A stretch of DNA of 64,000 bases from Lentzea waywayandensis (GCF_900115955.1 NZ_FOYL01000007.1:186001-250000); one strand, 5' to 3'; counted from the stretch's first letter, positions 44,954 through 54,358 are shown. Notes: generated by a model from the sequence alone, not told the origin. Numbers and translations: made by a program.

Positions 44954-46006
44954 ATGAGCCAGCGCACCTGGCCCTCACTGCTCAACCGCCTGCTCGACGG
45001 CGTCGACCTGACCGCGGACGACACCGCCTGGGGAATGGACCAGGTGATGTCCGGCGAGGCGACCGCGGCGCAGATCGCGGCGTTCGTCGTCGCGTTGCGC
45101 GCCAAGGGCGAGACGCCGGAGGAGGTCGACGGCCTCGCGACGATGATGCTCAACCACGCGAACCGGTTCACGGTGGACGTGCGGGCGACCGACATCGTGG
45201 GCACCGGCGGCGATCATTCCGGTTCGGTGAACATTTCGACGATGGCCGCGATCATCACGGCCGCCGCGGGCGTGCCCGTGGTCAAGCACGGCAACCGCGC
45301 GGCGTCGTCGCAGTGCGGCACGGCGGACGTCCTGGAGGCGCTGGGCGTCGCGATCGACCTGCCCGCCGACGGCGTGCGGGAGACCGTGCGCGAGCTCGGC
45401 ATCGGCTTCTGCTTCGCGCCGGTGTTCCACCCCGGGTTCCGGCACGCCGGCCCGGTGCGGCGGGAGATCGGCATTCCCACGTCGTTCAACCTGCTCGGCC
45501 CCCTGACGAACCCGGCGCAGCCCACGGTCGGCCTGATCGGCTGTGCGCGGGCCTCGGCGGCGCCGCTGATCGCCGGTGTGTTCGCGCGGCGCCGCAACAC
45601 CGCCCTGGTGGTGCGGGGCGACGACGGCCTCGACGAGATCACCACGACCACGACGACGTCCGCGTGGCTCGCGCAGGACGGCGTGGTGCGCACGGAGACC
45701 ATCGACCCGTCCGTGCTCGGTGTGAAGCCCGCGCGCGAGGAGGACCTGAAGGGCGGCGACTCGTCGGTCAACGCCCAGGTGGTCCGCGACCTCGTGGCCG
45801 GCAAGACGGGTTCGGTGCGGGACGCGGTGCTCGTGAACGCGGCGGGGGCCATCGCGGCGCACGGCGGGTTCTCCGACGACCTGCACGCCGACCTGTCGGC
45901 CTCGCTGGGCCGCGCGGCCGACGCGATCGACTCAGGCAGGGCGGCGACGCTGCTGGGCCGCTGGGTGGAGCTCTCGCAGGCTCTGAAGGCGTCCCCGAAG
46001 AAGTAA
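44954..46006 (+). CDS. trpD: Anthranilate phosphoribosyltransferase
   Basis: 350 residues. VGTGGDHSGSVNIST is the PRPP phosphate loop, VVKHGNRAASSQCG the Lys-His-Gly-Asn motif, and GIPTSFNLLGPLTNP binds anthranilate. It attaches ribose 5-phosphate to anthranilate in tryptophan synthesis. The gene is next to ctaE, the order also found in mycobacteria (Rv2192c-Rv2193), rather than in a trp operon. ATG 44954; a hairpin follows at 46032. Confidence 0.96.
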   Translation: MSQRTWPSLLNRLLDGVDLTADDTAWGMDQVMSGEATAAQIAAFVVALRAKGETPEEVDGLATMMLNHANRFTVDVRATDIVGTGGDHSGSVNISTMAAIITAAAGVPVVKHGNRAASSQCGTADVLEALGVAIDLPADGVRETVRELGIGFCFAPVFHPGFRHAGPVRREIGIPTSFNLLGPLTNPAQPTVGLIGCARASAAPLIAGVFARRRNTALVVRGDDGLDEITTTTTTSAWLAQDGVVRTETIDPSVLGVKPAREEDLKGGDSSVNAQVVRDLVAGKTGSVRDAVLVNAAGAIAAHGGFSDDLHADLSASLGRAADAIDSGRAATLLGRWVELSQALKASPKK

Positions 46007-46031
46007 CTGAACGACTGACTGAGCGGGTTTC

Positions 46032-46059
46032 GGTCACGCGTCGTCGTCGACGCGTGACC
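46032..46059 (+). terminator. Probable trpD terminator hairpin
   Basis: Perfect 12-bp stem GGTCACGCGTCG/CGACGCGTGACC around TCGT, 26 bases after trpD. Confidence 0.75.
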
Positions 46060-46163
46060 CTGCTCGCACGGCCGCCGCATGGGCGTAGTCCGAGCGAGTG
46101 ATGGGCCAGAGATGCGCGCCACGTGGTAACGCCGTCGCAATCGCCACCTGGAATGCTGGAGTC

Positions 46164-46850
46164 ATGGCCTTCCTCTACCCGGTGATGAAGCACGTCGTCG
46201 CGCGCACCGCCCGTCTGGTCTACCGCCCGGTGGTGGACGGTCTGGAGAACATCCCCACCGACGGCCCCGTCATCCTGGCGGCCAACCACCTCAGCTTCAT
46301 CGACAGCGTCGTGATCCCGATGGTCGTTCCGCGCCGGGTGTCGTTCCTCGCGAAGGCGGAGTACTTCACGGGCACCGGCCTGAAGGGCTCGCTGTCGCGC
46401 TGGTTCTTCTCCTCGCTCGGCCACGTGCCGGTGCACCGCGGCAAGGGCCGTGATGCCCGCGCCGCTCTCGACACGGCCGCCGACATCCTCGCGCGGGGTG
46501 ACGCCTTCGCCATCTACCCGGAGGGCACGCGCTCGCTCGACGGCATGCTCCACCGCGGCCGCACCGGTGTCGCCCGCATGGCGCTGGAGTCCGGGGCCCC
46601 GGTCATCCCGGTCGGGATCATCGGCACGGACAGGGTGCAGCCGGTCGGCAGCAGGTTCCCGAAGATCGTCCCGGTGACGGTCCGCTTCGGCGAGCCGCTC
46701 GACTTCAGCCGCTACGAGGGCATGGAGGAGTCGCTGCCGGTGCTGCGCAGCGTCACCGACGAGATCATCTACCGCATCCTGGACCTGAGCGGCCAGGAGT
46801 ACGTCGACGCGTACCAGAAGACCCCCGAGAAGGTGACGGCCGCCGCGTAG
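46164..46850 (+). CDS. 1-acyl-sn-glycerol-3-phosphate acyltransferase (PlsC-type), second copy
   Basis: 228 residues. ANHLSFIDSVVIPM (H-x4-D motif), AKAEYFTGTGLKG and YPEGTRS are the acyltransferase blocks. Closely related to the gene at 20466-21200, sharing the ending SGQEYVDAY. Start ATG 46164 behind CTGGAG; the longer frame to 46098 lacks support. Role in phospholipid synthesis at the membrane. A strong terminator follows. Confidence 0.92.
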   Translation: MAFLYPVMKHVVARTARLVYRPVVDGLENIPTDGPVILAANHLSFIDSVVIPMVVPRRVSFLAKAEYFTGTGLKGSLSRWFFSSLGHVPVHRGKGRDARAALDTAADILARGDAFAIYPEGTRSLDGMLHRGRTGVARMALESGAPVIPVGIIGTDRVQPVGSRFPKIVPVTVRFGEPLDFSRYEGMEESLPVLRSVTDEIIYRILDLSGQEYVDAYQKTPEKVTAAA

Positions 46851-46873
46851 CCGCCGCAACCCGTTCCAGGCCT

Positions 46874-46916
46874 GCGAAAGGGCCCTCCCCGCTGTTGCCG
46901 GGGAGGGCCCTTTCGC
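46874..46916. terminator. Bidirectional terminator
   Basis: Stem GCGAAAGGGCCCTCCCCG paired with CGGGGAGGGCCCTTTCGC (18 bp) around CTGTTGC, downstream of the acyltransferase. Confidence 0.93.
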
Positions 46917-46918
46917 TG

Positions 46919-46950
46919 CGATATGCGATGTATCACATACGGGATATCAG
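46919..46950. repeat. AT-rich element of the GATATC family
   Basis: Begins GCGATATGCGATG and ends GGGATATCAG, a divergent copy of the element between two terminator hairpins. Confidence 0.75.
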
Positions 46951-46959
46951 TCCACACGC

Positions 46960-46996
46960 GACTGAGGCCCCCTCCACTGTGGAGGGGGCCTCAGTC
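46960..46996. terminator. Second terminator between acyltransferase and ctaF
   Basis: Perfect 16-bp stem GACTGAGGCCCCCTCC/GGAGGGGGCCTCAGTC around ACTGT; likely serves the ctaF side. Confidence 0.9.
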
Positions 46997-47000
46997 GAAG

Positions 47001-47024
47001 CGATATCCGATGTACCGGATATCA
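47001..47024. repeat. AT-rich element supplying the ctaF stop codon
   Basis: CGATATCCG-N6-CGGATATCA with inverted arms GATATCCG/CGGATATC. The ctaF TGA (47024-47022 on the - strand) lies in its CTGATATC end. Confidence 0.82.
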
Positions 47025-47438
47025 GTCGTGGTTGGGTCCGGTGTGGTACTCGAACACCAGACCGCCGACCATGATCAGCACCAGGACGATGGCGATCACG
47101 AGCAGCCACACGTGCCAGAACGCCACCGCGACACCGGTGGTCGCCGCCGCGGCGGCGAGACCGACCGGCCAGTACGAGCCAGGGCTGAAGAAGCCCAGCT
47201 CGCCGGCGCCGTCGGACACCTCGGCATCGGGATTGTCCTCCGGCCGCACCTCGATGCGGCGGGCGACGAACCGGAAGTAGGTGCCGGTGATGAGGGCCAG
47301 GCCACCGGTCAGCGCGAGCGCCACCGTGCCGGTGGGTTCGACGTGGCCGGTCGCCAGGTGCGTCCAGTAGCCGTAGACGACGGCCATCAGGAACGAGAAG
47401 GCCATCACCAGGTCGAATACGCGAGCTTCGATCTTCAT
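47022..47438 (-). CDS. ctaF: Cytochrome c oxidase subunit IV (actinobacterial CtaF)
   Basis: 138 residues with four hydrophobic helices. Starts MKIEARVFDLVMAFSFLMAVVYGYW and has the conserved loop GSYWPVGLAAAAA; ends HTGPNHD. This small subunit is specific to actinobacterial aa3 oxidase. It follows ctaC by 13 bp on the same strand, as in mycobacteria (Rv2199c-Rv2200c). The stop codon lies in an AT-rich repeat element. Confidence 0.95.
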   Translation of the reverse strand: MKIEARVFDLVMAFSFLMAVVYGYWTHLATGHVEPTGTVALALTGGLALITGTYFRFVARRIEVRPEDNPDAEVSDGAGELGFFSPGSYWPVGLAAAAATTGVAVAFWHVWLLVIAIVLVLIMVGGLVFEYHTGPNHD

Positions 47439-47451
47439 CGCGAGGCGTTCC

Positions 47452-48384
47452 CTACTTCTGGCCCGCACCGGAGGCTTCGCGCGCCGTCCGGTCGGTGTTG
47501 AACGGGGTGGTCGTCGTGGCCAGCGGTGAACACCACTTGTCACAGTTCACCTGAGAGAGGGCCTCGGCCGTGGTGTACGGCTTGCCCGTCTTCTCGTTGA
47601 CCTGCTTGCGCAGCTCGATGTACTTCTCGAAGTCGGCTTCCTCAAGGGCGCGGACCTCGAAGTTCATCACCGCGTGGTACGAGCCGCAGAGCTCGGCACA
47701 ACGGCCGACGAACGCTCCAGGACGATCGATCTGGTCGATCTGGAAGACGTTGTCCTGGTTGTTCTTCTCCGGCATCGGGAAGACGTCCCGCTTGAAGTGG
47801 AACTCCGGCACGAAGAACGAGTGGATGACGTCCGTCGAGCGCAGCGTGAACTGGATGCGCTTGCCGGCCGGCAGCACCATGATCGGGACCTCGCCCGAGG
47901 TGCCGACCGTGCTGACGGCCTTGCCCTCCTCGGTCTTGTGGTCCGGGTACTGGAACTCCCAGTTCCACTGGAACGCGATCACGTCGACGTTGACGTCGGG
48001 CTTGCCCGACTTGTCCGTGACGTAGTTCTGCGTGACGGCGGTGAAGTAGAACAACACCGCCACGATCACCGTCGGCACGACGATGAGCACGATCTCCAGC
48101 GGGAGGTTGTACGCCGTCTGACGCGGCAGCTCCTCCGACTTCTTGCGGTGGAACACCACCGACCACAGGATCAGGCCCCACACGATGACGCCGACGACGA
48201 GCGCGGCGACCACGGACCAGGTCCAGAGCTCGCGCATCTTCTCGGCCTGCGGCGTGACGGCCTGCGGCCATCCGAAGCGCAGCACCTCGTCCGTGGAGCA
48301 ACCGGTGGCCCCGATGCCGACCAGGCCTACCAGCCCAGCGGTCTTCACCAGCCGGGATGCCCTGGTGCCCTCCTTCAGGCCCAC
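47452..48384 (-). CDS. ctaC: Cytochrome c oxidase subunit II
   Basis: 310 residues. Lipoprotein signal with lipobox ending GATGC, two membrane helices (~residues 50-75 and 95-120) and a CuA domain with the ligands in CAELCGSYHAVMNF. An extra C-terminal segment carries Cys residues (NCDKWCSP). The GTG 48384 start follows GAGGAGG; ATG 48408 is possible. It receives electrons from QcrC. Divergent from asnB; ctaF follows. Confidence 0.96.
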   Translation of the reverse strand: MGLKEGTRASRLVKTAGLVGLVGIGATGCSTDEVLRFGWPQAVTPQAEKMRELWTWSVVAALVVGVIVWGLILWSVVFHRKKSEELPRQTAYNLPLEIVLIVVPTVIVAVLFYFTAVTQNYVTDKSGKPDVNVDVIAFQWNWEFQYPDHKTEEGKAVSTVGTSGEVPIMVLPAGKRIQFTLRSTDVIHSFFVPEFHFKRDVFPMPEKNNQDNVFQIDQIDRPGAFVGRCAELCGSYHAVMNFEVRALEEADFEKYIELRKQVNEKTGKPYTTAEALSQVNCDKWCSPLATTTTPFNTDRTAREASGAGQK

Positions 48385-48565
48385 TGCTCGCCCGCCTCCT
48401 CGTTCCATGCCAACGGATCAAGCGGGAGCGTAGCCCAGCGCAACGGCGCTCACCCCTTGGGGGCACCGCCGCTGCGGTGCAGTTTCGGTCACACAGAGGC
48501 CCTTCGGCATACTGAGGACTTCCCCGTGGTCTTCCCCTTCGTGTTTCTTGAGAGGTGCGAGAGCC

Positions 48566-50494
48566 TTGTGCGGCCTGGCAGGACTTGTATGCCCTAGCGA
48601 GAACGAGGCCGAGAACGCGCGCCCGGCCATGGAGGCGGCGCTGCGGTGCATGCGGCACCGCGGGCCGGACGAGAGCGGCACCAGGCGGGTCGACGAGGTC
48701 GTGTTCGGCTTCAACCGGCTCGCCATCATCGACATCGAGCACTCCCACCAGCCGTTGACCTGGGGTCCGGCGGAGTCGCCGAGCCGGTACACGATCAACT
48801 TCAACGGCGAGATCTACAACTACCTGGAGCTGCGCGCCGAGCTCACCGAGAAGCACGGCGCGGTCTTCCACACCGACGGCGACACGGAGACCATCGTCGC
48901 CGCCTACCACTACTTCGGTCCCGCGGCGATCACGAGGCTGCGCGGCATGTTCGCGTTCATGATCTGGGACTCCGAGCGCGACATCGTGTTCGGCGGCCGC
49001 GACCCGTTCGGCATCAAGCCGCTGTACTGGGCGCAGGGTCAGAGCGGGGTCGCGTTCTCCAGCGAGAAGAAGCTCCTGCTGGAGCTCGCCTCCACGATCG
49101 GCATCGCCCCGAAGATGAACGTCAAGGGGCTGCAGCACTACCTCACGCTTCAGTACGTGCCGGAGCCCGCCTCGCTGCACGACCAGATCTTCCGCGTCGA
49201 GTCCGGTCACTCGTTCACGCTGGTCCCGGGCGAGTCGCCGAAGTTCGAGCGGTACTTCCCGGCGAACTTCAAGGTCCGCACCGTCCGCAGCGAGGGCGAG
49301 GCGGAGGCGCTCTACGACGAGATCACGGCGGCGCTGCGTGACTCGGTCGCCAAGCACATGCGCGCGGACGTGACGGTCGGTTCGTTCCTGTCCGGCGGCA
49401 TCGACTCGACGGTGGTCGCGGCGCTGGCCAAGGAGCACAACCCGGACCTGATCACGTTCACCACGGGGTTCGAGCGCCAGGGGTTCTCCGAGGTCGACGT
49501 GGCGGCGGAGTCCGCGGCGCTGATCGGCGTGAAGCACGTCGTCCGCACGGTCAGCGCGCAGGAGATGATGGACTCCCTGCCGCTGATCACCTGGTACCTC
49601 GACGACCCGGTGGCCGACCCGGCGCTGGTGCCGTTGTGGTTCATCGCGCGTGAGGCGCGTCAGCACGTGAAGGTCGTCCTGTCCGGTGAGGGCGCGGACG
49701 AACTCTTCGGCGGGTACACGATCTACCGCGAACCGTTGTCGCTGGCGGGGTTCGAGAAGGTGCCGGGCGCGCTGCGCAAGGCCATGGGCAAGGTCTCCAC
49801 GAAGATCCCGCACGGCGTGCGCGGCAAGGACCTGCTGCGTCGTGGGGCTTTGACGCTGGAGGAGCGCTACTACGGCAACGCGCGCATCTTCCTCGACGAC
49901 CACCTGCGTCAGGTGTTGCGCACGTACGACCCGGCGGTGTCCCACATGGACGCGACGGCCCAGCCGTACCGCGAGTCGCGCAACTGGGACCCGGTCACGC
50001 GCATGCAGCACGTCGACCTGTTCACGTGGCTGCGCGGGGACATCCTGGTCAAGGCCGACAAGATGACCATGGCGAACTCGCTGGAGCTGCGCGTCCCGTT
50101 CCTCGACCCCGAGGTCTTCAAGATCGCGTCGCAGATCCCGAGTGAGTTGAAGATCACGAAGGACACGACGAAGTTCGCGCTGCGCAAGGCGATCCGCGAC
50201 ATCGTGCCGGCGCACGTGCTGAACCGCCGCAAGCTCGGCTTCCCGGTGCCGATCCGGCACTGGCTCAAGGACGAGATGCACGACTGGGCCGTCGACATCG
50301 TGCGCGCGTCGCAGACCGACCAGTACATCGACAAGTCCGCGGTGCTGCGGCTGATCGAGGAGCACCGCTCCGGCGTGCTCGACCACAGCCGCCGCATCTG
50401 GGCGCTGCTGGTGTTCATGATCTGGCACGGCATCTTCGTCGAGGGCCGCATCCAGCCGGTGGTGCCGGAGCCGCACTACCCGGTCAAGCTCTAG
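48566..50494 (+). CDS. asnB: Glutamine-dependent amidotransferase of the asparagine synthetase B family
   Basis: 642 residues. The N-terminal nucleophile domain begins directly at Cys (LCGLAGLVC), so the TTG at 48566 is the start, giving Met-Cys with Cys exposed after removal of Met. Further glutaminase motifs are MRHRGPDESG and NFNGEIYNY; the C-terminal synthetase P-loop is FLSGGIDSTVVAALA. In corynebacteria and mycobacteria the asnB/ltsA gene beside ctaC amidates meso-diaminopimelate in peptidoglycan and affects lysozyme resistance; the same role is likely here, rather than asparagine synthesis. Confidence 0.94.
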   Translation: MCGLAGLVCPSENEAENARPAMEAALRCMRHRGPDESGTRRVDEVVFGFNRLAIIDIEHSHQPLTWGPAESPSRYTINFNGEIYNYLELRAELTEKHGAVFHTDGDTETIVAAYHYFGPAAITRLRGMFAFMIWDSERDIVFGGRDPFGIKPLYWAQGQSGVAFSSEKKLLLELASTIGIAPKMNVKGLQHYLTLQYVPEPASLHDQIFRVESGHSFTLVPGESPKFERYFPANFKVRTVRSEGEAEALYDEITAALRDSVAKHMRADVTVGSFLSGGIDSTVVAALAKEHNPDLITFTTGFERQGFSEVDVAAESAALIGVKHVVRTVSAQEMMDSLPLITWYLDDPVADPALVPLWFIAREARQHVKVVLSGEGADELFGGYTIYREPLSLAGFEKVPGALRKAMGKVSTKIPHGVRGKDLLRRGALTLEERYYGNARIFLDDHLRQVLRTYDPAVSHMDATAQPYRESRNWDPVTRMQHVDLFTWLRGDILVKADKMTMANSLELRVPFLDPEVFKIASQIPSELKITKDTTKFALRKAIRDIVPAHVLNRRKLGFPVPIRHWLKDEMHDWAVDIVRASQTDQYIDKSAVLRLIEEHRSGVLDHSRRIWALLVFMIWHGIFVEGRIQPVVPEPHYPVKL

Positions 50495-50500
50495 CGGTTC

Positions 50501-50522
50501 GGGCCCCTCTGCGGAGGGGCCC
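50501..50522. terminator. Terminator after asnB
   Basis: Stem GGGCCCCTC/GAGGGGCCC around TGCG followed by TTCTCGTT; serves asnB and the convergent methyltransferase gene. Confidence 0.9.
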
Positions 50523-50530
50523 TTCTCGTT

Positions 50531-51307
50531 CTAACGGCGTCCCTGAGCGCTGCAGATCGCGTACGAGCTGACGACGGTGTCCGGGGACGCCATCAGTTCC
50601 AGGTAGCGGGCGAACTCCTCGTCGGTGAGCGGGAGCTTCGCGCGTATCAGCCGCGCGGTCGCGGCGAGCAGACGGCAGCCCGCCGAACCGCCCTGCCACT
50701 CCCGCACCTCACGGGAGCCGCTGACGTCGTTCAGCCCGGCGTCGAGCAGCGCCCTCTCGATGCGCGCGCCCCACGCCAGTTCGGCGCCCGCGTGGTCGAG
50801 CGACGTCAGCAGGGCGTTCTTCACCCGCATGATCAGCTTCGCGTCCTCGGGGCCGGAGGACGGTCCGGTGGAGAGGACTTCGAGCGGGAGGCAGTCGAAC
50901 TCCTCGAGCACGAGCCATCCGCCGGGACGCAACGAGTCGCGCAGCTTGCGCAACACGACCTCGCGGGCGGGGAGGTAGAAGAGCACCAGGCGGGCGTGGA
51001 CCAGGTCGAACGCGTTGCCGGGCAATATATTGGATACTACGTCGTGCTCCAGAACGGTGACGTTGTCGCGTTCCTCGAGCCGGGTGACGTCGATGTCGGT
51101 GACCGTCACGTGCCCGGCCGGAGCGACGACGTCGGCGAGCCAGTTCGCCACCGACCCGCCACCACCTCCGACTTCGAGGCAGCGCCAGCCGTCCGCGACA
51201 CCCAACTGCTCGACGCGGGCGAACGTGCCCGCGTCGAGCAGAGAGCTCAGCGCGTCGAACTTCGGATCGAGCGACTCACCGGTGCCGCCGAACAGGTACG
51301 TCCCCAT
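50531..51307 (-). CDS. Class I SAM-dependent methyltransferase
   Basis: 258 residues. SAM motif I is LEVGGGGGSVANWLA, motif II VTVTDIDVTRLEE, post-motifs FDLVHARLVLFYLP and RPGGWLVLEEFD. Start ATG 51307 (MGTYLFGGTGE); an upstream in-frame extension is unsupported. Substrate unknown. The AT-rich CAATATATTGGATA (51023-51036) lies inside. It ends 8 bp upstream of adoK's stop region on the same strand. Confidence 0.88.
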   Translation of the reverse strand: MGTYLFGGTGESLDPKFDALSSLLDAGTFARVEQLGVADGWRCLEVGGGGGSVANWLADVVAPAGHVTVTDIDVTRLEERDNVTVLEHDVVSNILPGNAFDLVHARLVLFYLPAREVVLRKLRDSLRPGGWLVLEEFDCLPLEVLSTGPSSGPEDAKLIMRVKNALLTSLDHAGAELAWGARIERALLDAGLNDVSGSREVREWQGGSAGCRLLAATARLIRAKLPLTDEEFARYLELMASPDTVVSSYAICSAQGRR

Positions 51308-51314
51308 TGTCCGA

Positions 51315-52313
<999 letters not shown>

Positions 52314-52404
52314 CTACGTGACAACTCACCCGGACGAGTACCGCTGTGAAGACTACTGTTTGGTAGGTCTACCGCAGGTCAGACCGCCGTCATACGGTCG
52401 GAAG

Positions 52405-52578
52405 GTGACGATCCCAGAGGCGACCACGATGAGTGAACTGATCGAGGACTGCGCGCAGCTCCCCTTCGCTCTGACCCACCCCGAGCACCCCCTTCCCGCC
52501 CCGCGCGACGCCGCGCCCTGGCAGGTCGACGAGCGGTGCGCCCACCAGGTCGAAGGCCTCGCCGAATACGGCGTCTAG
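52405..52578 (+). CDS. Small conserved hypothetical protein
   Basis: 57 residues from GTG 52405 (ATG 52429 gives 49). MSELIEDCAQLPFALTHPEH, then LPAPRDAAPWQVDERCAHQVEGLAEYGV. Two Cys residues; no membrane segment. Divergent from adoK, with about 115 bp between starts containing AT-richer sequence (TACTGTTTGGTAGGT). Codon use looks coding. Function unknown. Confidence 0.6.
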   Translation: MTIPEATTMSELIEDCAQLPFALTHPEHPLPAPRDAAPWQVDERCAHQVEGLAEYGV

Positions 52579-52581
52579 CTT

Positions 52582-52624
52582 TCCGGGTCTGACTTTCAGG
52601 GTCTGACTTCCGGGTCTACCTGCC
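52582..52624. repeat. Short imperfect tandem repeats
   Basis: About three 14-base units sharing GGGTCTGACTT or GGGTCTACC (CCGGGTCTGACTTT, CAGGGTCTGACTTC, CGGGTCTACCTGC) just after the small gene. Confidence 0.7.
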
Positions 52625-52669
52625 GGCTTCCCAGTCTGTCCGGGTGATACCTGGCAGATTTCCTGGTCC

Positions 52670-52723
52670 ACACGCGGAGAGGCCGCGTTCCCGTCGATGC
52701 GGGAACGCGGCCTCTCCGCGTGT
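52670..52723. terminator. Very strong 24-bp hairpin terminator
   Basis: Perfect 24-bp stem, 52670-52693 with 52700-52723 (starting ACACGCGGAGAGGCCGCG), around TCGATG. It lies downstream of the - strand erpA (stop 52729) and after the small + gene. Confidence 0.9.
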
Positions 52724-52728
52724 TCGCC

Positions 52729-53097
52729 TTAGTGGAACGAGTCGCCGCAGGCGCAGGACCCGCCGGCGTTCGGGTTGTCGATCGTGAAGCCCTGCTTCTC
52801 GATCGTGTCCACGAAGTCGATGACAGCGCCTTCGACGTACGGGGCGCTCATGCGGTCGACGGCGACCTTCATGCCGTTGAAGTCGACCATCGCGTCACCG
52901 TCGAGCGCACGCTCGTCGAAGAACAGCTGGTAACGAAGGCCGGCGCAACCACCGGGCTGGACGGCGATGCGCAGGTGCATGTCATCGCGGCCCTCCTGGT
53001 CGAGCAGCGCCTTGGCCTTGACGGCGGCCGCATCGGTCAGCGTCACGCCGTGGCTGGGCGCCTCAGTGGTCGAAGCGGCATCCTGAGCGGTCGTCAT
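52729..53097 (-). CDS. erpA: A-type iron-sulfur cluster carrier (ErpA/HesB-like)
   Basis: 122 residues. Three Cys ligands in family positions: PGGCAGLRYQ and GSCACGDSF. The VTLTDAAAVKAKALLDQEG start is typical. It carries and hands over [Fe-S] clusters. Position between adoK and glycerate kinase matches Rv2204c. Single gene with its own terminator. Confidence 0.95.
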   Translation of the reverse strand: MTTAQDAASTTEAPSHGVTLTDAAAVKAKALLDQEGRDDMHLRIAVQPGGCAGLRYQLFFDERALDGDAMVDFNGMKVAVDRMSAPYVEGAVIDFVDTIEKQGFTIDNPNAGGSCACGDSFH

Positions 53098-53241
53098 GGC
53101 TCTCCTAAGAGGTCCTTTGCGGGCGGTTCACCCATCAACAACACGGGCGTTCCCCGCCTTGTTCCGCTTCCCATGGTCCCACAACGGCGGGCCGCATCGC
53201 CTCAAGTGTCGACTGTCACGTAGACCACGCTCAAGGCAGCC

Positions 53242-53359
53242 GATATATCAGCCGGCCGCACGCACGGTTCTACCTCGACTCTTATCGCGACCACTGCGTG
53301 GCCACGTGCCGGGCCGTTGCAATGAGACTTTTGCGGGCGTCCGCAATCGACTTTTGCAC
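53242..53359. repeat. Composite repeat: GATATATC plus hairpin (copy 5), partly inside a gene
   Basis: GATATATC is at 53242-53249, upstream of erpA. The hairpin-like part (53317-53359) has core TTGCGG-GCGT-CCGCAA at 53331-53346 and degenerate outer arms (TGCAATGAGACTT, TCGACTTTTGCA). It is inside the 3' end of the glycerate kinase gene. Confidence 0.82.
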
Positions 53360-54316
53360 AGAGCCGACGTGGTCGGACACCGAGTAGGCGGCCTGGACGC
53401 CGGCTGCGCCCATCTCGCGGCGGCCGACGCTGACCTGGCCCGCGACGGCGAGGCACGGGATGCCGCGTTCGGCGGCGCCCGAGGCGACGGCGGTGATGAG
53501 CTTGCCGCGCAGTGACTGCCAGTCGAAGCTGCCTTCGCCGGTGATGACGACGTCGGCGTCGTCGAGGGCGGCGTCGAGGCCGGCGAGTTCGCGGACGAGG
53601 CCCGCGCCGGACGTCACCGTCGCGCCCAGCGAGAGGAGCGCGGCGCCCAGGCCGCCCGCCGCTCCGGCGCCCGACATGTCGGCTACTGGTTTGAGGACGT
53701 CCATGGCGGCGAGCTTCGCTTCGAGACGTTCCACGGCTTCCGGGGACGCACCCTTCTGCGGGCCGAACGTGCGCGCGGCGCCGTGCGGGCCGAGGAGCGG
53801 GTTCTCGACGTCGGAGGCGGCCACCAGCGATATATCAGTGAGGTCGACGCCCGCGTCCGACACAGCGGCGAGCATGCCGGCGCCGCCGTCGGTCGTGCCG
53901 GAGCCGCCGAGGCCGACCGTGATGACATCGTTGTCATTCGCCGCTGCCGCGATGAGTTCGCCGACGCCTCGCGTCGTTGCCGTCTCGCAGGACTGCGGGC
54001 GGAGGTCCGCGGGGATGAGGTGGAGGCCGCACGCCTCGGCGGACTCGATGTAGGCAACGCGTCGACCGTCTGCGTGCACGCTGAGCCAGCGTGCCTCGAC
54101 AGGAACTCCGAGCGGGCCGGTGACGCTGATATATCGGATTTCGCCGTTCGTGGCGACCTGCAGGACGTCCACGAAGCCGGGTCCTCCGTCGGCCAGGGGA
54201 CGTTGGGTGACGACGTCGTCGGGCTTGGCGTCGTGCCAGCCGGTGGCGATGGCGTCAGCGGCCTCGCGAGCGGTCAGGGTGCCGCCGAAGCAGTCCGGAG
54301 CGATGAGTACGCGCAC
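53282..54316 (-). CDS. Glycerate kinase (GckA/GlxK family, Rv2205c-like)
   Basis: 344 residues. Begins MRVLIAPDCFGGTLTAREAA (family start), then ADGGPGFVDVL, TVGLGGSGTTDGGAGML, GAAGGLGAALL and VVITGEGSFDWQSLRGK, all typical of type I glycerate 2-kinases. The last ~30 residues (SVQKSIADARKSLIATARH onwards) are encoded by a copy of the dispersed palindrome. Two GATATATC motifs at 53829 and 54128 lie inside the gene in different reading phases. The catalytic core appears intact. Confidence 0.92.
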   Translation of the reverse strand: MRVLIAPDCFGGTLTAREAADAIATGWHDAKPDDVVTQRPLADGGPGFVDVLQVATNGEIRYISVTGPLGVPVEARWLSVHADGRRVAYIESAEACGLHLIPADLRPQSCETATTRGVGELIAAAANDNDVITVGLGGSGTTDGGAGMLAAVSDAGVDLTDISLVAASDVENPLLGPHGAARTFGPQKGASPEAVERLEAKLAAMDVLKPVADMSGAGAAGGLGAALLSLGATVTSGAGLVRELAGLDAALDDADVVITGEGSFDWQSLRGKLITAVASGAAERGIPCLAVAGQVSVGRREMGAAGVQAAYSVSDHVGSVQKSIADARKSLIATARHVATQWSR

Positions 54317-54358
54317 CTCGCGAAAGGTACAGAAGAACCACTGTCCTACCCTGTCGTT

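Noticed and set aside
47642-50476. 944-codon open frame on - across asnB and ctaC
   Set aside because: It runs through two unmistakable genes in another frame and strand, and has the low-complexity Arg/Val/Asp/His composition of a shadow frame.
53096-53515. 139-codon + frame over the glycerate kinase end
   Set aside because: Antisense to a real gene and created partly by the palindromic repeat; no start signal.
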